A stretch of 63,350 bases of DNA from a virus (IMGVR_UViG_3300020159_004055:1-63350); one strand, 5' to 3'; positions 53,046 through 59,877 are shown, counted from the first letter of the stretch. Notes: a model not told the origin generated them from the sequence alone. Program-made: numbers and translations.

Positions 53046-53219
53046 ATGGAATCATTCGAACAAATCAAACAGATCATGTCGGGCGTAGAAGGTGACTTGG
53101 CTAAGTTCCTCGAAAAAGGTAACAAAACAGCTGGAACCCGCGTTCGCCAGGCTATGCAAGAAATCAAAAAACTTGCACAGCAGGTAAGAGTTGACGTTCA
53201 GGGAAAGAAAAATTCCTAA
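53046..53219 (+). CDS. Histone H1-like DNA-binding protein (Hc1-type)
   Basis: A 57-residue gene below the usual length cut-off. It reads MESFEQIKQIM, then EGDLAKFLEKGNKTAGTRVRQ and MQEIKKLAQQVR, which matches the short histone H1-like proteins of Bacteroidota (helix, K/G-N-K-x-A-G-T-R-V-R core, helix). These bind DNA non-specifically. Codons such as CGC GTT CGC differ from the AT-rich neighbours, hinting at acquisition or high expression. A strong terminator follows, making it a single-gene unit. It may compact phage DNA or affect host DNA. Confidence 0.75.
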   Translation: MESFEQIKQIMSGVEGDLAKFLEKGNKTAGTRVRQAMQEIKKLAQQVRVDVQGKKNS

Positions 53220-53241
53220 ACTAATAAACCCCTACTAGAAG

Positions 53242-53268
53242 AAGCAGCCTTTTTAGGCTGCTTTTTTT
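53242..53268 (+). terminator. Rho-independent terminator
   Basis: Stem AAGCAGCC (53242-53249), loop of six, stem GGCTGCTT (53256-53263), then a T run. It ends the histone-like gene. Confidence 0.9.
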
Positions 53269-53295
53269 GTTTGCCCGGAATAAACTCCTGAGTGA

Positions 53296-53305
53296 GATAT
53301 ATAAG
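53296..53305 (+). promoter_or_regulatory. Putative late promoter motif GATATATAAG
   Basis: It lies 17 bases before the 53323 start, after the terminator. Confidence 0.55.
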
Positions 53306-53322
53306 TAAGTAAAAACACAATT

Positions 53323-53529
53323 ATGGGATACTACGTAGCAAAAGTAAATTTTGAGTCCACAGAGACAAAAAGAAATGGTGATCCAGTTATCATCAAATCT
53401 GAATTTTTAGTAGCCGCTGAATCTGTTCTGGAAGTAGAAACAAAGGTAGCAGAATTTCTAAGCGGTACTACTGGATTTTTCGAAACAACACAAATTTCGA
53501 AATCCAAAATAGAAGCAGTAATCGACTAA
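53323..53529 (+). CDS. Small protein, DUF4494-like
   Basis: The 68-residue product has a beta-rich pattern (YYVAKVNFES, then KSEFLVAAESVLEVETKVAEFL) that resembles small DUF4494-type proteins seen in Bacteroidota phages. Function is unknown. It overlaps the next gene through TAATG, so the two are cotranslated. Confidence 0.5.
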   Translation: MGYYVAKVNFESTETKRNGDPVIIKSEFLVAAESVLEVETKVAEFLSGTTGFFETTQISKSKIEAVID

Positions 53530-54542
53530 TGGCCGAGACTGGAAGTTACATACCACCACAATCACCAATTGCTATCCAACCCGGAGACAAAGGATTTGAA
53601 ATCGTTGGAAAGGGTTACAATAGATGGCTATGGACGTTTCCTGATTGGAAGAAGGGCAAAAAGAAGATCATCGACCCCAATGCAAATTGGGGTTTAAATG
53701 CTAAACCAATGTCCCAAAGCGAGATCAAGAAAAAAATGAAGGGTCTTTATTTACAAGAGGATTCTCATGAGAAAATCGAGGGTGGAATATCTTCTGGTAA
53801 GGATCTTAGGGAAATAGCAATCCTACACACTTATGACGATTCAAAAGATCACGTAGATAGGGATGCAATAGAAAAGATGCTTAGTCATTTAAAAAAACAA
53901 TTGTCCATGGGAATCCAAGTAGAATTGGAACACACGGATGACCCATCGATGGCGGCTGAGATCGCAAAGGACCACCTTACTGAGGACCCAGATTACTACA
54001 CCAAATTAAAAAAAATTGAGGAGGGCATGAAACATGTCGTTAATTACGAATCTTTCTTAAATGAGAGTAAAATTCTTGAAGTTGAAGCTACGGCAGCAAC
54101 CCCTATAGAAGATGCAAAAACATTCCCAGTAGAGATTTCACCAACAAAAACCAAAATATCTGTAGTGAAGACTCAAAAACAAGTAGGGGTAGATTCTAAA
54201 ACGGGTAAACCTAAATTTAAGGTGTATAACGGTGCTATAAGATTGGCATATCCAGGTAAAAAACATATGGATTACAAAATTGAAACACAATCTACAGTTT
54301 ATGATGGTCCCGTAGTACCAGCTAATTTTTTTAAAAGTAAAAAAGGTGACTATTATGTAATGATGACTAATGCGGATCAAACACAGAGAATAGAAACTGA
54401 AGATATTAATAAAGTTATTGCTGGATACAAAGATGGTAAGACTTGGATGTCGATTCCGGTTTATAAGGATGTTTTAGGAATCTCTGCTAAAGTTGCCGAT
54501 TTAATATTTAAGAAAACGTCGGATTTCTCAAACATAAAATAA
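53529..54542 (+). CDS. DUF5661-like protein with internal capsid-targeting-like segment
   Basis: The 337-residue product has a DUF5661-like middle (about 95-160: LGREIA-type helix, GIQVELEHTDDP, EIAKDHLTEDPDYYTKL). Immediately after, MKHVVNYESFLNE (residues 167-179) reads exactly like the N-terminal tags of neighbouring genes, with an ATG at 54027 preceded by GAGGAGGG. So it is either a fusion or the gene has a second start that yields a tagged 171-residue protein of strand-rich type. The C-terminal part (about 200-337) is Lys/Thr-rich beta. Confidence 0.55.
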   Translation: MAETGSYIPPQSPIAIQPGDKGFEIVGKGYNRWLWTFPDWKKGKKKIIDPNANWGLNAKPMSQSEIKKKMKGLYLQEDSHEKIEGGISSGKDLREIAILHTYDDSKDHVDRDAIEKMLSHLKKQLSMGIQVELEHTDDPSMAAEIAKDHLTEDPDYYTKLKKIEEGMKHVVNYESFLNESKILEVEATAATPIEDAKTFPVEISPTKTKISVVKTQKQVGVDSKTGKPKFKVYNGAIRLAYPGKKHMDYKIETQSTVYDGPVVPANFFKSKKGDYYVMMTNADQTQRIETEDINKVIAGYKDGKTWMSIPVYKDVLGISAKVADLIFKKTSDFSNIK

Positions 54543-54551
54543 TTTAAACCT

Positions 54552-54986
54552 ATGCCTTCAGTAAGCAAAGCACAGCAAGCAATTATGGGCCAGGCCTGGG
54601 CTCTTAGACAAGGTGACCTTAAGCAAAAGGATATAAATCCTATGTGGAAGGATGAAATTAAAAAGATTGCTTTTGGTTACAAAGACAAAGATGGTAAGTT
54701 TGTACCTCCTATGACAGACAAGGAACTTAGAAAATACGCCACAACCAAATCGAAAAATTTACCTGAAAGGGTTGAAGATGGAAAGCCGATAAACGAGGAG
54801 AATGCTACTCTTGGTGTGGTAGATTCTGCTGAAATGCCAAGTTTTACTCCAAAGCAAACATTCGGAAAAAACATTAAGCCAATCGTACCTTTTCTAAATC
54901 CGGATTCTAAAAAGAAAAAAGCAGGTAAAGGTAATCTTGAAAATCTCAAAGATTATAGGGATTGGATCAAAGAGAACAAAAAATGA
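54552..54986 (+). CDS. DUF3008-like protein
   Basis: The 144-residue product begins MPSVSKAQQAIMGQA, the signature of DUF3008 proteins (SKAQQRFMG-type), followed by a KD-rich region and a basic C-terminus. Function is unknown; such short proteins recur in phages and bacteria. Its last bases overlap the next start (ATGA at 54983). Confidence 0.55.
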   Translation: MPSVSKAQQAIMGQAWALRQGDLKQKDINPMWKDEIKKIAFGYKDKDGKFVPPMTDKELRKYATTKSKNLPERVEDGKPINEENATLGVVDSAEMPSFTPKQTFGKNIKPIVPFLNPDSKKKKAGKGNLENLKDYRDWIKENKK

Positions 54987-55393
54987 AAACTATCCTCGAG
55001 TTCGAAGACTATGACCCGCGATCCGAGTATATCGAGGATGAAAGGAGAGAGCTGGATCTAGATTGGATTAGAGGCACTAAGGAATATAGACAAATACTGG
55101 ATCTGGGGTTCGAAGACATCACGTCGGACCAGCAGGAACTCAACAACACTCTCAAACTACAAAGAAAAAAACAGCCAGATATCGAAGGATATTCTAAGGT
55201 TTTCTATACTATCCACCCAACCGGAACAGTTAGGAGATATAACCCGGTAGATTCTGATGAGATCCCACAAGGTCAAGGCAATACAATCAGAACTTATCCA
55301 AGACCATTCAGAGACTCTAGAGAATATAGGAAAGCACTTAGATATTTGTTTAACTACCTCAGAAGAAAAGAACTTAAAAAAGATTATAGATAA
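54983..55393 (+). CDS. Basic/acidic hypothetical protein
   Basis: From ATG 54983 the product is 136 residues. It begins MKTILEFEDYDPRSEY, with a weak similarity to the capsid tags, then alternates acidic and Arg-rich stretches (ending RKALRYLFNYLRRKELKKDYR). No family is recognised. A TTG 21 bases upstream is possible, but the ATG overlapping the previous stop is typical for coupling. Confidence 0.55.
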   Translation: MKTILEFEDYDPRSEYIEDERRELDLDWIRGTKEYRQILDLGFEDITSDQQELNNTLKLQRKKQPDIEGYSKVFYTIHPTGTVRRYNPVDSDEIPQGQGNTIRTYPRPFRDSREYRKALRYLFNYLRRKELKKDYR

Positions 55394-55400
55394 ATAGATT

Positions 55401-55646
55401 ATGGGATGCGGATGTACAAAAGAATTTGGGGGTAATCAACCAACGGGAACCCAAAGGATTTCAAGCAAGGGAGAAAGCTATGTTGATTTGACCGGGAAAA
55501 TGGTTGAAGACAAAAATGGTAACCAGCTATTAGTTTTAGACCCAATATTCGATGCATACAAGGATGTGATCGGATATACTGTTAAAACCCTAGATCAAAG
55601 AACTCTTAGGATCTTTGCTAAAGATATACAAAAAGTATTAGACTAA
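55401..55646 (+). CDS. Small hypothetical protein with N-terminal Cys pair
   Basis: The 81-residue product begins MGCGCTKEFGG, then has a beta-rich body ending RIFAKDIQKVLD. A Cys-x-Cys at the N-terminus could bind metal, or be a modification site; there is no signal peptide. It is 2 bases from the next gene. Confidence 0.55.
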   Translation: MGCGCTKEFGGNQPTGTQRISSKGESYVDLTGKMVEDKNGNQLLVLDPIFDAYKDVIGYTVKTLDQRTLRIFAKDIQKVLD

Positions 55647-55648
55647 AA

Positions 55649-56107
55649 ATGAAAAGTTTATTTTACCCAACAGGAGACACAACCCAAGGCAGAACATTAA
55701 TTTGTATGTGTTGCGAGGAGGATATGCCCGTTATGGAGGAGCAAGATTCCCCCAATTCCATCGAGAAAGATATCAAGAGTTGGCTTGATGATAATGGATT
55801 TGTCGTTGAAATGTGGCAGATGGAAGAGAAAATGGCAAGCTGCGGTGCAAAGGGATATCAAATGACTGAAATGGAGGGAGGTTTTTCAAGTTTAGACGCA
55901 ACTGCAGGAATGGGAAATGTTATTGCACCCCAGGGACCTGGAACTAATGCAAACTTCTACAACGATGCTTACCAAGGTTCAGGCGATAAATTCACAACAT
56001 TAACTGTAGGAACTCCTGCTGCCAAGAGTAAGAAGAAAAAAAGTGACAAAAGAGTTAAGGTTTTTTCTGATTTCATTAAGATGATGAAAGCTTCACAATC
56101 TAAATAA
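55649..56107 (+). CDS. Hypothetical protein with CMCC motif
   Basis: The 152-residue product has TLICMCCEEDMP (about residues 16-27) near the N-terminus, a Gly-rich middle (about 85-110), a Lys-rich stretch and a C-terminal helix VKVFSDFIKMMKAS that resembles the tag motifs but lacks the cleavage Glu. The Cys cluster may bind metal with Cys65. A terminator follows, closing the operon that began at 53323. Confidence 0.55.
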   Translation: MKSLFYPTGDTTQGRTLICMCCEEDMPVMEEQDSPNSIEKDIKSWLDDNGFVVEMWQMEEKMASCGAKGYQMTEMEGGFSSLDATAGMGNVIAPQGPGTNANFYNDAYQGSGDKFTTLTVGTPAAKSKKKKSDKRVKVFSDFIKMMKASQSK

Positions 56108-56132
56108 CCTACTCATAAAATTTATACTAAAA

Positions 56133-56157
56133 ACCAGGCCCTCAAGCCTGGTTTTTT
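56133..56157 (+). terminator. Rho-independent terminator
   Basis: Stem ACCAGGC (56133-56139), loop CCTCAA, stem GCCTGGT (56146-56152), T run. It separates the accessory operon from the heat-shock gene. Confidence 0.9.
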
Positions 56158-56172
56158 GTTTGTTATCGAAAT

Positions 56173-56216
56173 GACAAAATGTCGTTTGTTATCCTTATCC
56201 GATAGGACAAAATGTC
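56173..56216. promoter_or_regulatory. Two copies of operator-like dyad GACAAAATGTC before hsp20
   Basis: GACAAAATGTC, an inverted repeat (GACA-AAA-TGTC), occurs at 56173-56183 and again at 56206-56216. The centres are 33 bases apart, about three helical turns, so both copies face the same side of the DNA. The downstream copy overlaps where a -33 element would lie for the TATATTTC at 56243-56250. A host repressor or sigma factor could act here. Confidence 0.5.
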
Positions 56217-56242
56217 TTATTTTCATCAATTTTTCGAATTGG

Positions 56243-56250
56243 TATATTTC
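56243..56250 (+). promoter_or_regulatory. Bacteroidota-like -7 element TATATTTC
   Basis: TATATTTC matches TAnnTTTG at seven of eight positions and lies 31 bases before the hsp20 ATG. No clear -33 TTG was seen, so the call is tentative. Confidence 0.3.
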
Positions 56251-56281
56251 TTGCTTACTAATAATTAAAAAAAACAAAACT

Positions 56282-56638
56282 ATGGAAACACACAAAATTT
56301 ATCACCCTCTCGAAATGATGGAAAGACTTCTGCAAAACACAACACCTATAGTGCAAAGTAGAAAGTATTTCGTGGATGAAAAGGAAGATTCTTTTATCTT
56401 AGAAATGCCAGTTCCTGGATTTGAACAAGATGCAATAAATTTAGAAGTGGACAATGATATGCTTGTAATTTCAGGGAAAGATTCGGATTCATATTGGACG
56501 GAGGATTTTACTAAGAAATTTAAGTTACCCAACACGGTAGATCAAAATGGAATCAAGGCTAAAATATCGGACGGGATATTGAAAATCAATCTTTCCAAGA
56601 AGAAAGAATCACTTCCCAAAAAGATTAAAATCTCTTAA
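56282..56638 (+). CDS. Small heat-shock protein (Hsp20 family)
   Basis: From the ATG at 56282 the product is 118 residues, with an alpha-crystallin domain: KEDSFILEMPVPGFEQDAI, then VDNDMLVISGKDSD, then a final strand GILKINLSKKKE. It is shorter than most bacterial Hsp20s, with a reduced N-terminal arm. T4-like cyanophages carry such a chaperone. It holds unfolded proteins, possibly during head or tail assembly or host stress. An upstream TTG-started extension (from 56156) lies over the operator-like sites and is not credible. Confidence 0.85.
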   Translation: METHKIYHPLEMMERLLQNTTPIVQSRKYFVDEKEDSFILEMPVPGFEQDAINLEVDNDMLVISGKDSDSYWTEDFTKKFKLPNTVDQNGIKAKISDGILKINLSKKKESLPKKIKIS

Positions 56639-56670
56639 ATACGAAATTTTATCCTAGATTTGTAATAAGA

Positions 56671-56701
56671 AAGCTCGATCACCAAAAGATTGAGCTTTTT
56701 T
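56671..56701 (+). terminator. Rho-independent terminator after hsp20
   Basis: Stem AAGCTCGATC (56671-56680), loop ACCAAAA, stem GATTGAGCTT (56688-56697) with one G-T pair, then a T run. The next start codon is only a few bases downstream. Confidence 0.85.
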
Positions 56702-56704
56702 ATT

Positions 56705-56917
56705 ATGTCAAGAGAAAGAGAAATGTTAGACACCTGGGCAAAAGAGTTTGCCTCGGATATCTTAAAGAAAGAAGAAGATCCAGACTTCGAATCCGTTTTG
56801 GATAGAACACTTATCGTTAGGAAGCTTTCGGTAGTTATGGAAATGTCCTATGCAGAGACTGCAAGTGCTTTGGATAGTAAAATAAATGAATATAAGAGAA
56901 AACTAAGGTTCTCATAA
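56705..56917 (+). CDS. Small hypothetical helical protein
   Basis: From ATG 56705 the product is 70 residues, all helical and charged (MSREREML start; LIVRKLSVVMEMSYAETASAL in the middle). No family is recognised. It overlaps the next gene by one base (TAATG), so it may be a partner of the DNA glycosylase. A TTG 15 bases upstream would lie inside the terminator and is not used. Confidence 0.55.
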   Translation: MSREREMLDTWAKEFASDILKKEEDPDFESVLDRTLIVRKLSVVMEMSYAETASALDSKINEYKRKLRFS

Positions 56918-57306
56918 TGGAAAGACTGATTCAGGAAGATTTTACAGACAGCCCATGGAAAATGACCGTGATCTGTATTCTTCTGAATCAGACTACCAAC
57001 CAACAGGTAAGAAAAGTTCTTCCAGAACTTTTCGAACTCATTCCAGATTGTACTATTGCATCGAACGCTCAGGAGAATCAGATCTATGATGTCATAAAAT
57101 CTACCGGCTTTGGCAACGTCAAAGCTAGAAGAATAATTCAAATGAGCAAAAAATGGACCTCTGGGTTTTCTAAACCCGGAGAGCTTCCGGGGGTTGGTAA
57201 ATACGCCTTGGAATCTTGGAGTATTTTTGTTGACGGTAAAACTAACTTTATTCCTTCCGACAAGAAGCTAAAACTTTATCTAGAGACTCATTATCACCTT
57301 GATTAG
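56917..57306 (+). CDS. MBD4-like HhH DNA glycosylase
   Basis: The 129-residue product matches the catalytic domain of MBD4-type thymine/uracil DNA glycosylases: SPWKMTVICILLNQTT (12-27), KSTGFGNVKARRII (61-74), the helix-hairpin-helix LPGVGKYALESW (90-101), and PSDKKLKLYLETH, where Asp115 corresponds to the catalytic Asp of HPEDHKLNKY in human MBD4. It lacks the methyl-CpG-binding domain. It would remove U or T mispaired with G, or a modified base. The small gene upstream overlaps it by one base, and its end overlaps the convergent endolysin by 27 bases. This family is rare in phages as far as I know. Confidence 0.75.
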   Translation: MERLIQEDFTDSPWKMTVICILLNQTTNQQVRKVLPELFELIPDCTIASNAQENQIYDVIKSTGFGNVKARRIIQMSKKWTSGFSKPGELPGVGKYALESWSIFVDGKTNFIPSDKKLKLYLETHYHLD

Positions 57307-57975
57307 ATCTGGGTGTGGATAGCAACTGAGCTTATCAATTCTTACATTAGAATGTGACCATAACCCAGGAGAACCAGAAAGGGCTTGCTCGTTCATTTCA
57401 AAAGGTGCGGAATTTCCTGACTTGGATATCTGTTTCTGCAATCCTTTTTTTAAATTAATATCAAATTCTTTCCCCAGGTCTATAAGCAACTCGTACAAGG
57501 AATCCAATTGTTTTGGAGTGTAGGAATGAAAATACTTACTTCCTCTAAAATCGGATTCTAGAATGGTTACGTCTTGCTTCCTTATCTTTATGTTGGTGGA
57601 TGTGTAAAACTCTCCTCCGGATGTTTTAATCAGTTCTCCGTAATTGCATAGTTCTATTCCTATGCTTTTTTGGTTTAGGAAGGTGTTGTTTTTGGCCTTG
57701 ATAAAAAGATGGTGTGACCACATCTGAGGGTCGAAAGCTTTGTAAATCTGCCCGTCGAATTCATCAGATTCCGATATTTCGTGGTTTGATCCACCTATTA
57801 CAAAAGCAGATCCGGACCTAATTTTATTTGTTGATTCTATCCTGTCTCTCCCCCAAGAGTTTATAACCCAATCGGGCCTGAAGAATCCGCTAGTATGACG
57901 TATGAAAATGGAGTCCTTAGGAATTGACTCTTGATAATATGATCCTTCCGAAAGAGGATGCTCGACACATTCCAA
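57280..57975 (-). CDS. N-acetylmuramoyl-L-alanine amidase endolysin
   Basis: The 231-residue product is an Amidase_2/PGRP-type enzyme: FIRHTSG (zinc ligand His27), WSHHLFI, KSIGIELCNYG (103-113), and WSHSNVRIDKLSCYP with His208 and Cys218, comparable with the His-His-Cys zinc set of T7 lysozyme. It cuts the amide between MurNAc and the stem peptide to release progeny. There is no signal peptide, so a holin or other exporter is needed. The TTG start at 57975 fits the 16-base gap after the preceding - strand gene; an internal ATG exists only well inside the fold. Confidence 0.85.
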   Translation of the reverse strand: MECVEHPLSEGSYYQESIPKDSIFIRHTSGFFRPDWVINSWGRDRIESTNKIRSGSAFVIGGSNHEISESDEFDGQIYKAFDPQMWSHHLFIKAKNNTFLNQKSIGIELCNYGELIKTSGGEFYTSTNIKIRKQDVTILESDFRGSKYFHSYTPKQLDSLYELLIDLGKEFDINLKKGLQKQISKSGNSAPFEMNEQALSGSPGLWSHSNVRIDKLSCYPHPDLIKVIMSL

Positions 57976-57991
57976 TTTAGTTTAATAATTT

Positions 57992-58315
57992 TTATTTTTC
58001 AGAAGTCTTTGCCTTGGATGAAAGCTCTTCGTGAATTCTTTTCTTAAGGTATTTAACTACTTTTTCCGGTGCGTCTCTATTCTCTATCATTTTTACAAAT
58101 TCCTCCTCTTCTTGGAGGGTGTCTAGATAGTTGTATAGATCTGTTGTTTGAAACATCGTGTCAACAACTTGGGGCATTTGTGTGTATGCTGGTCTGAAGT
58201 TCCTAGAGTTAACATTGTCCTTGTACCACTCACCAGGAACGACCACTGAACCTGGGGACTCAGAAATATAATATTCATTCAGGAAATTCTCGAAACTTTT
58301 GATGTTACCTTTCAT
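57992..58315 (-). CDS. Protein with capsid-targeting-like tag, upstream of endolysin
   Basis: From ATG 58315 the product is 107 residues, starting MKGNIKSFENFLNE before YYISES, one of the best tag matches (cleavage predicted after Glu14). The C-terminal half is helical and Lys/Glu-rich (about 60-107). It lies 16 bases before the endolysin in a two-gene - strand unit, so it may be a lysis-associated or head-internal protein. An in-frame ATG at 58333 would overlap the promoter motif and is less likely. Confidence 0.6.
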   Translation of the reverse strand: MKGNIKSFENFLNEYYISESPGSVVVPGEWYKDNVNSRNFRPAYTQMPQVVDTMFQTTDLYNYLDTLQEEEEFVKMIENRDAPEKVVKYLKKRIHEELSSKAKTSEK

Positions 58316-58322
58316 AAGTAAG

Positions 58323-58331
58323 CTATATATC
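58323..58331 (-). promoter_or_regulatory. Possible late promoter motif GATATATAG on the minus strand
   Basis: Read on the - strand, GATATATAG lies only 7 bases before the ATG at 58315, so the transcript would be nearly leaderless. It shares the motif with the + strand sites but the spacing is atypical. Confidence 0.35.
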
Positions 58332-58370
58332 ATTAGGATTTAGCTTGTCTCTGAATCAAAAAGAAATTAC

Positions 58371-59783
58371 ATGATTGTAGATATTGAAAATAAAGGAACT
58401 TATCTCAAGGTTTCATCCTTCTCGGATGAGGGGGATTTAATTTTTATAAACGTGCCTATTCCAGAAAATGAAAGGTTTGTCTGGGAGAAATGCTCACACT
58501 CTGATAGAAGGAGGGATCCCGATTGGAAATCTTGGGATGGCATGTCGGTGAGGAAAGAAAAATCCCAGCGGTATGATAAGTACAGAATGGTACAAATTCT
58601 AGAAGAGGCTGATCCAGAAATTACAAAATCTCTTTGGGATTTTCAAACTCCAAAAAAGTACTTTGTCGATATTGAGGTTGAGATGACCGATGAAATGGGG
58701 GATTCGTTGGATACTGCTTCTGCAAAAAATAGGATACTGTCAATTGGTATTGCCACAGATAAATGTAAATCAATCATACTTGGACTGGACCCACTGACTC
58801 CTGAGGAGAAAGCAGACATACACCACAAGGTAAATGACTATCTTGCACCCATGGGAGATGAGTGGAGCTTTAGATATCAACAATTCGAAAGCGAATATGA
58901 TATGCTTTACACTTTTTTCAAGGACCTTGCTCCAAAAATGCCTTTGATAACAGGATGGAACTGGTTTGGATATGACTGGCCTTATCTGGTTAATCGGGCT
59001 AAGCGGTTAGGGATAGATCCTAAAATCATTTCACCCGGAAATTATCTTATTGGAAAGGACAACCTACCGATGCACCTCTTAATGGTCGATTACTTGGAAA
59101 TCTACAAGAAGTGGGACAGAGTAATTAAAATCAAGGAAAGCAATCGATTGGACTATGTTGCAGAAAAAGCAACGGGTCTTAAAAAGATAGTTTATGAGGG
59201 TTCTCTGAGGAATTTATATCAATCAGATTTTCCAAAATTTGTCCTCTACAACGTTATTGACTGTGCGCTAGTACATTACATAGATGTAAAGCTAAAGACG
59301 CTTCTAACCTACTTTAAAATAGCAAATTTGAATAGAGTAGAGATCAGCAGAGCTCTATCTCCCGTCTGGGCAACCGAGGTCATGATGCTTAAGAAATTCT
59401 TGGAGAGAAACCATGTGTTTGTTAATGAAAGGAAAGACGAATCCCACGTCAAATTCATAGGCGGATATGTTAAAGAACCAATAAAGGGATTACATGAATG
59501 GGTTGCCTGTTACGACTTTGCATCTCTATACCCGAACACTATTGTTCAATGGGGAATTTCCCCCGAGGTTTATAAAGGCAAACTTGGGAAAGACATTGCT
59601 GATGTGAAGGACGGATGGGTTAGAACATCTTCATCTGCTATCTTCGGAGGGGATGACGAAAGCCCCATTCTGAAGACTATAATTAAGGATCTTTATTCCA
59701 AAAGAAAGGCCACCAAAAAAAGAATGTTGGAACTACAGATAGAAATTGATCAATTGGAGAAACAATTGAAAAATTTAACGTAG
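58371..59783 (+). CDS. 43: Family B DNA polymerase, N-terminal half of a split gp43
   Basis: The 470-residue product has an exonuclease domain with Exo I FVDIEVEMTD (Asp100, Glu102), Exo II GYDWPYL (Asp202), and Exo III YNVIDCALV (Asp297), then polymerase motif A YDFASLYPNT (Asp382) with SPEVY. It ends after LYSKRKATKKRMLELQ, in the first helix of the fingers. Motif B (KxxxNSxYG) and motif C (DTDS) are missing and I find them nowhere else in the window. So this is half of a split polymerase, and the other half must be encoded outside. Split gene 43 is known in Aeromonas T4-like phages. The two halves would join after translation. It is divergent from the tag gene at 58315. Confidence 0.85.
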   Translation: MIVDIENKGTYLKVSSFSDEGDLIFINVPIPENERFVWEKCSHSDRRRDPDWKSWDGMSVRKEKSQRYDKYRMVQILEEADPEITKSLWDFQTPKKYFVDIEVEMTDEMGDSLDTASAKNRILSIGIATDKCKSIILGLDPLTPEEKADIHHKVNDYLAPMGDEWSFRYQQFESEYDMLYTFFKDLAPKMPLITGWNWFGYDWPYLVNRAKRLGIDPKIISPGNYLIGKDNLPMHLLMVDYLEIYKKWDRVIKIKESNRLDYVAEKATGLKKIVYEGSLRNLYQSDFPKFVLYNVIDCALVHYIDVKLKTLLTYFKIANLNRVEISRALSPVWATEVMMLKKFLERNHVFVNERKDESHVKFIGGYVKEPIKGLHEWVACYDFASLYPNTIVQWGISPEVYKGKLGKDIADVKDGWVRTSSSAIFGGDDESPILKTIIKDLYSKRKATKKRMLELQIEIDQLEKQLKNLT

Positions 59784-59820
59784 AATTTTTCCAAAATTAC
59801 CGCACTCTGGGGACCCACTT

Positions 59821-59830
59821 GATATATAAA
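59821..59830 (+). promoter_or_regulatory. Putative late promoter motif GATATATAAA
   Basis: It lies 47 bases before the dUTPase start, in the 94-base gap after the split polymerase gene. Confidence 0.45.
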
Positions 59831-59877
59831 AAACCCAGCGTCGGGGAGACCAAAAAACTAGTTCAAAATAATAAGAT

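Noticed and set aside
56655-56662. TAGATTTG, a perfect Bacteroidota -7 element
   Set aside because: It is followed within 10 bases by a terminator and has no -33 element, so chance occurrence is likely.
59784-59877. The missing C-terminal half of the polymerase in the following gap or a frameshift continuation
   Set aside because: The gap is only 94 bases and no frame there or in later genes contains motif B or the DTDS motif.
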